DNA of 64,000 bases. Source: Ceratobasidium sp. AG-K (lineage: Eukaryota > Basidiomycota > Agaricomycetes > Cantharellales > Ceratobasidiaceae). The stretch covers positions 4,650,001-4,714,000 of the forward strand of contig JAWNGF010000004.1 in assembly GCA_037039685.1 (NCBI GenBank). The letters are read 5' to 3'. The position numbers and the translations under genes are program-made. Shown in pieces: positions 24,330 to 35,004 of this stretch; within the stretch, counting starts at the first letter, position 1, and each line of letters starts with the position of its first letter. The notes beneath the pieces are model-generated. The model worked only from the letters and a program-made list of their open reading frames with translations. It was not told where the DNA came from and did no database searches.

Positions 24330-26099
24330 ATGCAAACGCTAGGGGTGCTATTCTCCCTAGCACTGGGGGCATATGCAGATAGCAGGTACGTAGCTCACAT
24401 TCTTGGGGCAGGCTTCTCTAAAATGCCGGAATGATAGCAACAACAACTCATCACTTCCGGCCTTTGAACACGACCCATATCTACAATACCAGCCCTCCTT
24501 TGCGTTTTCGCTACCGATCCAAATCCTCATTACTGGAATCGTATTCACTCTGGTCTTAGTGCTCTTTATCCATCTATTATTCACGGCGCAGTACCATTGG
24601 CCCCTCGCTCGGCTAAACTATGCCCTTCAACTCTGTGGGGTGGTAACTCTGCTGATCTGGCTGAGCGCTACGCTTGGAGTCGTTTTGGTTCATGTTCATG
24701 GTCGCAGCAAGCTCTGGCCTTACATGCTTGACTATGTGGCGGTCGATGTCCCAAGCGATTTGTGGCCCAACACTCCCAAGGCGTGGTGGCTTGTCATGGA
24801 GAGCACGACATCGGGGCTCGTACACGTATGTCTTGGCCTATTTTTGCCTATATGAAACTTATCTGATTTTAGATCACCCACATCCAATTCCTTACACTCC
24901 TCTATCCCTCGGGTATCGAAGCTCGCCTGATTTTCCTCTTGCTTGGCCCTCTTGCGATTGCTTCTAGCGGGATGGTCTTTACGTCCATGAACGGCGATCC
25001 CGAAGTCCGAGATCTTGGCGATGCAGTCCGCAATGTATGCAACTCGGCACTCTCCCTTCTCTTTACTGCGGCTCTCCTCGCTTGGGGTTTCGTCATCCAT
25101 CGCACTCCAGCCTGGCGCACAGACGGTGGTACGGCAGCATTCGGGATCGGCGCCATCATTCTTGCAGTCCTGTCAACCATATCAAACTTTATCCAAATCT
25201 TCCTCAGTCGACGCATCCATTGGTTATTGAGTCTGACATGGGCCATCGTTCTCTGGCAGAGTTTCCTCGGGTGGTGGTGGTGGGTCGGCAGCGGGGAAGG
25301 GATCAACGAAGTGGAGGATATGCTCGAGCGGGACCGACAGCGACGGAGGAAGCGTGCCAAGAGGCGAAGAAAAGAGGCTCGCGCGGCGGCTGCTTCCGGT
25401 GCGGATGGACACCAAGGCATTCTTGGCGCCCTCCGCCGACGTGGGACACGTCCTCCTGCCCCTGCCAGGTCACAATCCAACCACGAAAATGCCTCGTCGC
25501 ACCCAGACGGATCCACCCAACCCGACAATACGTTGTCCAATCCCGAAACACACTCGCATACCACTTCTTCCCACACTTCCACAGCCCCGTCGAATGCACT
25601 AGGCCGCGCATGGACACGATTACGTCATGCTCATCGCCGCGCCACAACTGTCCAAGCTATCGAACAAGTCGAGCTTCGGAACGCCACTCCTGGGTGGGGA
25701 TTGGGAAGTTTTGGTGTCATGGAGGCCGAACGAAGGCGTGCCGGGAGGGCAGTGGAGCGGAGAGAGGGAGAGCGGGGGCTCATTGGGCAGGATAGGGACA
25801 GGGATATAGAGGAGGAAACCGCTAATGAAGCGGGCAATGATACTGAGGATGTGCGCTCCGGCGAGGAATCAGACGCAGGCGAGACGGGCGGGCAAACTTC
25901 ATATCCCCCACTAGGCTGGACTCAGCGAGACCTCGACCAACAAGCCGCTGTACGCCGGTCCCGAAGATCTGAGAGGGAAATGCGTCGCGAGGGGAGGCAA
26001 TTGACGGGAGACGAAGACGAGGCCGAGGGCCCGGGTGGGTCTTGGGGCTGGGGCCCGTTGAGGAGGTGGAGATTGAGAGACAGCACGGCGTATTCGTGA
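24330..26099 (+). CDS. signal-peptide, seven-transmembrane protein with long charged tail (unknown function)
   Basis: Not recognised as a named family. Exons 24330-24385, 24438-24825 and 24873-26099 encode 556 aa. The start gives a clean signal peptide ([16 protein letters not shown]) and a short Asn-rich ectodomain with a possible N-glycosylation site. Seven hydrophobic spans follow, beginning near [17 protein letters not shown] and ending at [16 protein letters not shown]. The last ~280 residues are hydrophilic: an Arg/Lys block ([18 protein letters not shown]), a Ser/Thr/His-rich stretch, then acidic and Arg-rich parts. The topology resembles a G-protein-coupled or PalH-like receptor, but no family motif was identified; this is inference from layout only. 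The first intron (52 nt) is required to link the signal peptide to the body. Confidence 0.75.
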
Positions 26100-26319
26100 A
26101 CTGTCGAGTTTACCCCGACGTTCGAGTTGGCTAGGACTGTATTCTAGTTATGTATGTTATTTATCCCGCCCTGTGTTCGTTTATTACGTAATGTACCTCT
26201 GTCAAGCAATCAAGTTTATGCTCATCATTAATCACATTCGTATTCAACTATCCTGCAATGCTTGTATAAATTTGTTCCTTGTCTCGCCGTCATGCTCAGC
26301 GAAAACCGCACGTGCTAAC

Positions 26320-26347
26320 AAGGGCTCGTTTACGCAAACGAGCCCTT
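26320..26347. repeat. perfect 12-bp palindromic hairpin
   Basis: AAGGGCTCGTTT (26320-26331), loop ACGC, AAACGAGCCCTT (26336-26347). It lies about 55 nt upstream of the LINE target-site duplication, in host flank and not in the element. Confidence 0.85.
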
Positions 26348-26402
26348 ACGAGCCTCAATTAGCACTGCGGTTTGCACTGAGTGGCAGCGTGAAGGTGGTT
26401 CT

Positions 26403-26416
26403 GGTTACGCACGTGA
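26403..26416. repeat. LINE target-site duplication, left copy
   Basis: GGTTACGCACGTGA, matching 13 of 14 bases of 28348-28361. The single difference is G to A in a CpG context. Confidence 0.85.
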
Positions 26417-28179
26417 CTCTACGCAATGCTGTCTCTACTGTCTCTGATGTCCTCTCTCATCTTGGTCTCTCCTTTGAACTTCCCAAGTCTGAGCTTGTGC
26501 ACTTTGCCAAAAACAAGGCAGCCATGTCCTCCAACCCTGACGTCACTCTGGATCAACGCAATGGAGCCACCCACGTTGTTCGTGCACTATCCTCCATACG
26601 CTGGCTTGGGTTCTTTTTAGATCGCCATCTTGATTTCCGGGATCACGTGAAGAAGATGGCCACCAAGGGTCTCTTGGTGATTGCTAGCCTTTGGATCCTT
26701 GCCAACTGTGTTCGAGGTATTTCCACTGCTCACGCTCGCCTTCTCTACAAAACTTGCGTTATGCCTGTCCTTACATACGGATCACCTCTTTGGTACACTG
26801 GGACACGTCAAACCTATCTGTACAAACCACTCATCAAAGCCCAAAATGTCAGTCTTCGCTGGCTACTTGGTGCTTTCAGGACATCCCCAGTCTCTGCCAT
26901 GGAACATCTTGCCTCCATCCTACCCATCCCCCTTGCACTGCGTTGCCTTTCCGAGAATGTTGCAAACTGTCTCCGCACGCTCCCACCTGCATCCCAACTC
27001 GCCCAACGTCTGCCTGAATCCTGGGACACTCACAACCCGGAGGTTCCTCACCCTCAACGGCCAAACCTTGCCCAACCTACCATCATCCACCAACTTGCTG
27101 GTATGTCACACCCCAATGCCGAACACATTATCCCTTATCTCGTTGCACCCTGGGATTCCCCACACCCCTGGGGCGATCAACTCTCTGTGCACATACCCAA
27201 GCTCAACTCCACCAAGGAAGAACGCAAGGCATTTGTCTCGGAGCAGCTGAATTGCATTGGGTCAGCCAATTCCAATGGTTCTCTTGTCTGCTACTCAGAT
27301 GGGTCCAAGCGTGTCGTCCGCAGTATCAGTCGTGTTGGGTCCGGGTACTCTATCAACCGGTATGGTCACAAAATCAAGGCCAAGTGTCTGGGCCTAGGCC
27401 ACAAGGCTGAAGTCTATGACGCAGAGATGTGGGCACTTGCGTCCGCTGCATTCTTGGCTAACGCCATCGCTTCTGTTCCAGCCCCTCCCAAGCTCGTGTT
27501 CTGCATCGACAATATCGCCGCCGCCCAGACCATTGCCAATCTATCCCGTCATTCATGCCAAAGCGCCTCAATTGTCTTCCGCAAGGCAATCGATGACTTT
27601 CTCACTTGACACCCTAATGCTTTGGTCAAGATCCTTTGGGTCCCCGGCCACACTGGCATTGCTGGTAACAAACGCGCCAACACTCTAGCTGAACAGGGCA
27701 GACTTGCACCCCCTACCCCCTTCTTCCATCACACCATAACCTGGGCCCGGGCTTGCTCCAAGACTCAGGCAGTCAGGGATTGGACCTGGGCCTGGAATGC
27801 CTCGTGGCGCTCCAACCACGTACTCCATACTCTCCCTTGATCTCCCACTTGGAAGCTCCACCCCTTGTTCCACACCCCATCCATAGCCAAAGCTCCCCAC
27901 TTGGCTCTCACCTGATTTGCTCAGGCCATTCTTGGTCATGGGTTCTTTGGCGAGTATTACCAACGCTTTGTATCCTCGGAGGACACTGGCTGCCCTTGTG
28001 GCGAGGTGAGGGTGCAAACGGTACGGCACATCTTAATTGATTGCCCACGTCATGACAACGAGCGTAGGATCCTGCACAAGGCCTCCTTGTTTTTATCCTT
28101 CAACACCTTATTTGGCAAAGCTGAGGGCCTGTCGGCCATCATGCTTTTTATTTCTCAATCATCTGCGTTTATCAAATAG
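26416..28179 (+). pseudogene. LINE ORF2 remnant (RT C-terminus, RNase H, CCHC-type end)
   Basis: One continuous frame reads from the truncation point to a natural TAG at 28177. It is interrupted only by TGA at 27607, 27838 and 27913. Visible parts are the post-catalytic RT region ([28 protein letters not shown]), RNase H with [22 protein letters not shown] and VPGHTGIAGNKRAN, and the end motif CPCGEV...HILIDCPRH. No frameshift was found over 1.76 kb, so decay so far is by point mutation. Each TGA sits where relatives favour Arg, consistent with CGA to TGA transitions. Confidence 0.9.
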
Positions 28180-28347
28180 TTTAGTTGGTCCTTAGTTTTC
28201 TTTACGCGTCTTCAGCGCCCACTTAACATACACCTACTTGCCACTGCCCTACTCTTCTTTACCTTCTTATAATTGTCTCGGCTCTGTCTCTCAGCGGTTA
28301 GACCTTGTGTTCTTGTAGCCAATATAACATATTTTAAAAAAAAAAAA
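26417..28347 (+). mobile_element. 5'-truncated non-LTR retrotransposon (LINE)
   Basis: The element starts abruptly inside the reverse transcriptase, just after the point where the catalytic YADD box would be. It continues through RT thumb, RNase H and a terminal Cys/His motif, and ends in a 12-A tail (28336-28347) after about 160 nt of 3' UTR. It is flanked by a 14-nt target-site duplication. The 5' truncation is typical of incomplete target-primed reverse transcription. The RNase H domain suggests a Tad/I-like lineage. It is non-functional. Confidence 0.93.
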
Positions 28348-28361
28348 GGTTACACACGTGA
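28348..28361. repeat. LINE target-site duplication, right copy
   Basis: GGTTACACACGTGA directly after the poly(A) tail; see the left copy at 26403-26416. Confidence 0.85.
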
Positions 28362-28493
28362 GTAATTTTTTTATTTTATTTTATTTAAATACATCTTTAA
28401 CACGTGAGTAAATTTACTGGCGTCAGCCACGCCCGTTTGGCGCCGACAACTTGACAGCCGCTGACGAGCGTGCAAGAAAGACATACTACAACT

Positions 28494-29450
28494 ATGACGG
28501 GTATCAAAGCGGGTATTTACCAAATTGTTAACGTTAGGGATGGCACGGCGATCTCAGTCCTGGCTCATCATATTCTCACTATCTGTGGTTGGGAAATGCC
28601 AAATGGACCAGGCCAGCACGTACAACATTCCCGAAACATTGCTTATGCACTCAGCTAATTGAGAGTAGTGGCTTTTACAAGTTTCCCAAGGGAAATACCA
28701 GATTGTCGACTGTGGGTTTGGTCGATACATCGTCGCAGATAGTGCAAATTGCGGAGCCAAGGTCAACATAGGAATTTATCCCACTTCATGGGAGATTCTA
28801 CCAGTAAAGGAGGAGACATATGTGTGAGTCTGTGGAGTGTGCAAATGCAACAATGAAATCATCTGATTGTGTCTGATCCACACGGTAGGATCAAGCTTCC
28901 TGGACACGATCTAGTCTTTGCCTCAGAAGGTGGCAGGAATGGCATTGGGGTAATTTTAATTTTTTACCACCTTTTGGGTTTAATTATTAACGACGGGCGT
29001 ACAAAGATACACCTTTGGCCACAGAATCTTATTAACTCCGAGAGAGCTTGGCGGTTTGAACAAATATGGTAGGGGCTAGTTTGCTCATCACGCAGCATTG
29101 TATTTGCTAATTACATATCATCAAGGGACATACCTGATGATGAATTAGGGGTTGTTCGGTTTGAAACGGCGGAGGAGAAGGGTGCCATGGCGCAGAGGAT
29201 TGACAATCAAAAGCGAGAGATAAAGGACATGAAGAAACGACTCGAGGAGGGGGACCAAAAGCTAACGTATGCGGATGGCAAGATCAAGTACCTGCTTTGT
29301 CAGCTCGTGTGCAGAGAGGGACCACCCTATCCAGATCGAGCGGCAGGGGCTGGCGATACGTTTGTGGGGGGAAGTGTACATGAAGAACTGCATTCGTTGA
29401 AGGACAGAGTCAAGCAACTTGAACGACTCATAGCCAAGGTACGCAGTTGA
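28494..29450 (+). CDS. ricin B-type lectin domain protein with C-terminal coiled coil, copy 1
   Basis: Beta-trefoil carbohydrate-binding protein; ligand unknown. Exons 28494-28619, 28669-28823, 28889-28949, 29007-29068 and 29126-29450 (126, 155, 61, 62 and 325 nt) give 242 aa. The lectin part opens MTGIKAGIYQIVNVRDGTAI, and each subdomain ends in a W-containing motif (GQHWLLQ, ERAWRFEQIW). CGFGRYIVADSANCG and IHLWPQN are typical trefoil pieces. From about residue 150 it becomes helical and charged (MAQRIDNQKREIKDMKKRL; LKDRVKQLERLIAKV), a coiled coil that could oligomerise the lectin. No signal peptide is present, so it is cytosolic or non-classically secreted. The apparent stops disappear once introns are removed. 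Paralogue at 33879-35004. Confidence 0.82.
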
Positions 29451-30051
29451 GAACCAAGTCCTATAATTCCACCTGATATTACAACTCCAAACCTAACTCA
29501 AAGCCTGTCGAAGAAGGAGAACCAAAGACCGAATAATGCCGCATAGGAACCGCATATTAGTGCGCAGTCCGATACTGTGACTTAGGGGGTAAATATGATG
29601 AATCGAGAGCATTGTTATCACTTGTATCAAGAAACACTGGGTGCCTTTCCGTAAGGATTTCAGAGCAATGCGGTCGTTCTAAATTCCTGTTTAGAGAGGC
29701 TGGTCAGGTCGGATGCAGAGTGCACCATGGAATGCGGTGTGAAATGTGTTTGGATTCAGATTCTGGAGTTGTAAAGGGGGTATTCTAAACTTCTAAACAG
29801 CTGGTTTAGCGGGGGGTCAACCACCCCCATTCTAAAGTCCTAAACATGTATTTAGCTCTAGAGTTCCACAAGATGAAGCCGGTAAGATAACACTCAGCAG
29901 ACAGTTGCCATATTGGGATGTCAGCGCTTGGCCAAGACCGCATATATTTGAGCCGTAAATCTGTTAACTAATAGGGGGCAGGGGCAGGGGATAAACAACG
30001 CACGCCCCTATCCCCAGTGCGCCGCGCTCTCTCACCACAGCACACTCCAAC
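29451..30051. other. intergenic with iterated short repeats
   Basis: It holds the left arm of the inverted repeat (29633-29655) and a G/C hairpin at 29812-29828 (GGGGGT caacc ACCCCC). That hairpin is flanked by two imperfect direct repeats of about 28 nt (29782-29810 and 29829-29856; shared TTCTAAA, CTAAACA and TTTAGC). A weaker third copy lies near 29677. Confidence 0.5.
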
Positions 30052-30899
30052 ATGCCCAATTCTACTGCACTCTTGAGTCCCAAGCCACCAAACAAGGGGA
30101 AAGCCCATGCTCAGGCGGCATCAAAGCCTGCTTCTAAGTCTGCTACAACTCCCAAGCGACACGGCAGTTGGAAAGCGGGGGTGGTAAAGTGTCCATTACC
30201 AAATATCTCAACCTATTCCAGGTTATTGCTGATTGGTGTCCCTCCGGCCAGAACAACTGGCATGCTGTTGGAACTGAGCACAGCTTTGGAGGAACCACTC
30301 AAAGTGGTGAGACCTGCAAGAGCCGCTGGACCCAGGTAAGTGAGTTGCAGCTTCATGGATCCGTGTGCTTACACTTTGCGATACAAGGCGTTGAAGCTGC
30401 CGAAGCCAACAGGATCAAGCAAGAAGCACCCCTTGCACCGTCTGGCGTTAGCAATTGACAAGTCCCCACACAAAGCTAACTCAACTTTTGTTATGAACAA
30501 TGCCTCCAACGACAACAAGTAATTGTTGCCGTAGTCCAGTTGTTCAAGGTAGTCCATTGCATACAACAGAGGTGGGGGGAACCTCTTGCAGCCGTTCAAC
30601 TCAGCTTTAATACCAATGCTCATCCTAAATATGACGTATGGGATCAGAGGCATGCATACATTAGGATATTGGGGTGGGCTCAGTGTGGCAGTAAAATGTA
30701 GGTAATTCACATTTTTTATTTTTAGAACTGCATGTGTATTTAGACGAACGGGGCCTTACGGAAAGACAACAGAACTTGGTCCACTGGATGGCACCTCTTG
30801 GCATGGCCTCACACAGTCGGACCAAATCCAACCCGTCCCGACGGGCCGATTTCGCATGGGATTTTTTTCTAAAATTCTTACGGAAAGGCACCCAGTGTT
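29633..30899. mobile_element. candidate decayed DNA-transposon-like element bounded by inverted repeats
   Basis: A perfect 23-nt inverted repeat (29633-29655 and 30877-30899; contains CACTGGGTGCCTTTCCG) bounds 1.27 kb that includes a SANT-like coding remnant. Similarity runs a few bases further inward with mismatches. No convincing target-site duplication was found and no transposase is visible, so this is a non-autonomous or decayed element at best. Confidence 0.45.
30052..30522 (+). pseudogene. SANT/Myb-like domain remnant, frameshifted
   Basis: It opens MPNSTALLSPKPPNKGKAH (Lys/Ala/Ser-rich). After a one-base frame change near 30165 it continues SITKYLNLFQVIADWCPSGQ, NNWHAVGTEH and CKSRWTQ, the Trp-spaced pattern of a Myb/SANT-like domain. 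A GTAAGT...ACAAG intron (30336-30387) leads to ALKLPKPTGSSKKH... and TAA at 30520. The frame change cannot be repaired by an intron I can see. It may be a captured or ancillary gene of the surrounding inverted-repeat element. Confidence 0.5.
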
Positions 30900-31403
30900 G
30901 GTCAATAACATGTTACAACTGGGACCCTGGGTTTTTGTACCCTGGTAATATTTTACAGCCGCAACAGCTATCTCCACAGGACTTTGGCTTCGAGATCGGA
31001 AGGGGTATTAACATGGGGAGTACTTATTGAGGTTTGAGGGGTTTAGTAGGCCACAATTGAGAAATAAAACGGAAGTGGACCCTGGACGCATGTTAGTTAC
31101 CAATACTGGCCCGCATACACAAGGCGACCCTGTCCCGGCCGATGGCTTTGTCAAAAAAAAAAAAAGCGAGCTAAACTAACCATTTACACTCGTGAAAACT
31201 TACCCCATCTTCAAAACTGAGGTCGTTCTTTGAAGCTGTGTTGCCAGACTTGACGTTTTTCGAACGGGTCAACCAGATCAGGCTTAGTCACTCAGCGATT
31301 AAAATTCACCTGCGTACCCGGTCCAGCTTGACGCTAACCAGCATCCTGACGCACTTCACTACTCGAGTTAGTTCCCTCACACCGTCTGATCCAAGAATAC
31401 AAC
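30523..31403. other. intergenic, no gene seen
   Basis: About 0.9 kb including the right inverted-repeat arm (30877-30899) and a 14-A run at 31153-31166, which could be the tail of another retroposed fragment. No reading frame is recognised. Confidence 0.35.
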
Positions 31404-32717
31404 ATGGAATCCACCCCACCAGAAGATTCGCCTTGTCTCCGTGTATTGACAATCCCAGAGCTAGTACACTTGGTTTGCGCACTCGCATCGAAGCGCGATA
31501 CTGTTAGCCTTCTGCGTGTTTGCCATCAGTTGTTTGATTGCGTTCGTCCTTTTGTATGGGAACATACCGTCAAATAATCTTTTGTCCATGATTCCTGGCA
31601 TTGAAATGGTGACTCGAGGCGACGGGATTTTACCCTCGTGCACGGTACGAGATTGGCTTTACTTGTACTGGTATTTCCTCAAACATATTTGTTTCCATAG
31701 TTCATGATATTTCCTACCACACTCGACACATCTCGTCTCAACGTCTACACTCCATTGATCAAATATTTGAATATAGTAGTCGAAACGGAAGTTGAGGACT
31801 TGGAGTATGAGGGCTGGGAGAAATTCTCCGCCTATACTCGAACTACAAGGCTGCTACCTAACCTTACCCACCTTAAGGTCTGTGTCATCGCTTCCCTGGG
31901 ATCCTGGGATCGGTATAACATAGTAAAAATTATCAACTGGATCACTCTCTTTTTATCACCGTCTCCCCTCAGTCTCGTTTTTGTCCCTAATAGGCTGGGT
32001 TTTGGGGTCACGGTTGGTGATTGGAATTTCCCTTGGTAGAATTTCAACGAAGCACATGATTTTCTAGGCGATCTTTGTCGGCAATGTCCTCTACTACAGT
32101 CTCTCAGCATTCTTCCATAAAAAATTGAAGGAGTGGGGGATAATAATAACGGAGGGTTGGCTGGAACCAATGGGCTCATCCCTGGATCGGCCTCCAAACT
32201 AGCCACCTCGAATTTCAATCATCTGCATGCATTGACAACTTCCTCGTTTATTTTGAACCATGATGTTTTCCGAGGAATCTCTTGCCTTCTCTTGCTCAAT
32301 TCACTCGTCGCCTCCGGTCTACACCTTGAGAAAACAATATATGGGTCCGGTCTGACACTCCCAAATGATTCCTTCTCAGCCCTGCGTCACTTGGAGTTCC
32401 ACCATGTAGTCTGGCCTACTATTCAGGATCTTGTCCATCGGCGATTACTTCTGCGCAGCTTGCACACGTTGGAAATCCACGGCTTTCAACGTAATTTTCA
32501 GATATGTAGCAGTTTATTTTCCACGATTATTTCGCGAGTTGTTGACCATAGGCCCCGTATCACCAACCTCCGCTTAAGTAATGGCAATGCGCAATTGCCC
32601 ACTCTTCAAATGATCAATTCCTTGAAGAACCTACCTTTACGCTACTTGCAATTGAGCATTCTCAGCGATGGTCGTTCGAACTTGGAGGACCTTATTCGCG
32701 CGGTAGATTTTGGCTGA
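31404..32717 (+). pseudogene. F-box/LRR protein pseudogene
   Basis: The reading begins with an F-box-like region (CLRVLTIPELVHLVCALASK; VSLLRVCHQLFDCVRPFVWE). It hits TAA at 31575, where a small indel shifts the frame into NNLLSMIPGIEMVTRGDG. After an intron with GTACGA...CATAG borders (31645-31700) the leucine-rich part continues, with in-frame stops TAG (31... frame, at 32037) and TAA (32118), and runs on as SALRHLEFHHVVWPTIQDLV ... LHTLEIHGFQ to TGA at 32715. At least three disabling changes mean no full protein can be made. Several intact relatives with this layout are expected elsewhere in such genomes. Confidence 0.75.
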
Positions 32718-33878
32718 GGGGGCTACAGGGTTGTGATACCCTTGCAGGTTTACATTGTGCAGGCTTGTTGACGGCCTCAGAGCGGCCCACATTCTAGCGA
32801 ATTAAATGCTTCTACCATCTATACATACACACAGGTAGTTTCAAGCAAAGTGATAGCATCTAAGTGTCATAAAATGTTGTTGCATTGCCTGGAGGCCCTC
32901 ATGTACGCGCATACTAAGCTCACTTCCACCCGCAAAAAGACTCTCAAATGGTATAGAAACCTTTCCGAACGTATTTTACTGCCTTCTTCGACCTAATAAG
33001 CATATATTAATGAGTCTGACGCCTTGCAGAAATCCATAATATCAGTTGACGCTCAAAACCCCTACTAGCCGCTTTTTTGCATTTGTTCAGTAACTCTGTT
33101 TCTCAGAACAACCTAGTAAGCTGGTCTATCATGGTTTCACCCTGGCTGAATTATAACAGCCTTATAGTAAGTCCTATATCCCTCTAGCTGGACAGCATTA
33201 CCAGAATGTGTGCGGGCTTGATTGCCCGTTACAAAAATGTACAGACATACCTGTGGGTTCATTTTATTTCTAACTCTGTCATTTCTTATGCGGCAATGAT
33301 CAAAGTAGGCCCTTTTGATAGGTATCGTACTGGTATATCTTAATATATTTCACAGATAATTGATTCAGTCGATTTGCTCGAGTCCTGGGTCAATCGGTTG
33401 TACAGCCTGGTTTGTGTGTATCCATTTGTTGCACACTATATGTTCACTCCGCAAAATCGACTTCCCAGTCATGCATACACAGATTTACTAGAATCTGGGG
33501 CGGAGTTGTTTTTTGTGTCTTTTCGACTTGAAATTTGTCGCTATAAATCCTCGGAGAGGGGTTTTGAGAGAGGGCCGCCGGTAACATGCATTTGGTAACT
33601 TCTATCACAAAGTCTGGAGATAAAGCGGTACCCTGTAGGCATACAGCTCGTTTCCTGTTGACGGCTAGATACGAATCATAGCATCTCCTGGTGTACTGGC
33701 AGCCAATGTGTGTTTATGTATACTGTGTGTTCGGTTCCAATCTCGTGACAGGACCAAGGGACTATACATGATCATTTCGCGACGCGGGTGTTTGCAAATC
33801 GCGGTTCTTGATGTACTCCACGCCTCGTGGCAAACACAGCATCACAATCTTGACCACCACTTGACCAACGCAGGAACC
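32718..33878. other. intergenic, no gene seen
   Basis: About 1.2 kb. Short degraded frames, possibly the tail of the F-box pseudogene, and the promoter of lectin copy 2. Confidence 0.4.
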
Positions 33879-35004
33879 ATGGCCACAGTCGAGCCAGGAA
33901 CGTACCGCATCGTGAACCTCGCCAGGAACAAGGCGATTCGAGTCCCAGACGAGTATCCTGATACGATTGCTAGTTGGCATAGCCAGGATGAGGCTAACCA
34001 AAAGGTAAGCATGGCCGTGCGTCGCAAGCTAAGTCCTGACGATCTCGATTGCATGCAGTGGGTCGTTGAACGCGCAGGAAGCGGTTATTGCTTCAAGAGT
34101 TCCCTTCACGGTAGATATATCTCTGTGAATGGGACGCAGTGCAATTCTCGAGCTTATCATGGCCAATCCCCAACCACCTGGAAGATAGTTCCCCACACCC
34201 CGAGCGGCTATTTGTACGTCACCGCCCTAGGACCTGGATACCTAATTGGGACTCATACAAATTTATGTGTAGTATTCAACTGGAAGTCGCTGATCGCGTG
34301 CTCGATTTGCATGATCGTGGAGAGGTGCGTTTGTCCCACCTGGCGTTTGACGGCGTCGACGGGACCTATAAATTTCATACGTATTCCAGGTATACCTGTG
34401 GCCGAAGGGTGGCGGCGAGCCACAGAAAATATGGAACTTCGAGAAGTTGGAGTGAGTCCTTATTAGAGAGCTTTGCTATCAACTAGCTAACAGGTTGCGC
34501 AGTGGTGATGCCAATGACGAGCTCAATCAGAAGTCCAAGACTCCGACCGATCACGTTGTAGGCGAGAAGGAATCTTCCACTCTACCCACCAAGGCCTCAG
34601 TCGAGAAAAATGAAGGGATTTCGGAGCAGGTTGCGCTCAAAGAACAAATTATCGCCGACCGGAATCGACAAATTTCTGAGCAAGAGAATCAATTGCAGGA
34701 TCTTCAGCGACAAGTAGAAGCGCGGGATTTAGAACTAGCGCAAGCCCGTCGGGACATCGAGACGCTTTCGTCTCAAAAGTCCAACAAACCTCAAGGTCTC
34801 CAGGAGACGAAACAAGCGAAAACGAGCTCGGGCGTTTTGGTCGAATCAGAAGAAGGTTGGGTAGAGGAAAACGGAGAGTCCAGCGAAGTTGTCGCTCTCC
34901 GCGAGGAAGTTAAGAGATTGGAAGATTTGTTGGCCCAGGTGGGCGCAGCTGAAGCTCGTATCCGATCCAGTCAGACAGCTAACGCACCCAACTCAGGTCT
35001 TTGA
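33879..35004 (+). CDS. ricin B-type lectin domain protein with C-terminal coiled coil, copy 2
   Basis: Paralogue of the gene at 28494-29450. Exons 33879-34004, 34059-34213, 34273-34324, 34390-34451 and 34503-35004 (126, 155, 52, 62 and 502 nt); exons 1, 2 and 4 have exactly the lengths of copy 1. 298 aa. The lectin part opens MATVEPGTYRIVNLARNKAI and includes NQKWVVERAGSGYCF, HGRYISVNGTQC, LEVADRVLDLHDRGE and VYLWPKGG. The C-terminal ~165 residues form a much longer coiled coil than in copy 1 (QLQDLQRQVEARDLELAQAR; VALREEVKRLEDLLAQVGA). No signal peptide. Intracellular fungal beta-trefoil lectins are often defensive against grazers, but that role is only a possibility here. Confidence 0.85.

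Noticed and set aside
25037..25795. Second plus-strand frame over the tail of the seven-span gene
   Set aside because: Shadow frame in a G+C-rich, low-complexity region; the other frame joins smoothly to the membrane spans and signal peptide.
27607..27915. Stop-codon recoding (TGA read as an amino acid) in the LINE
   Set aside because: The element is 5'-truncated and dead anyway, and all other genes here use TGA as stop; point decay is simpler.
28494..28823. Lectin copy 1 as a pseudogene with stops
   Set aside because: The stops fall in a 49-nt intron with GTACAA/AGTAG borders; after removal the exon lengths match the paralogue exactly.
31153..31166. Poly(A) run as the end of a second LINE
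   Set aside because: No coding remnant upstream and no matching target duplication found; left as an unexplained A-run.
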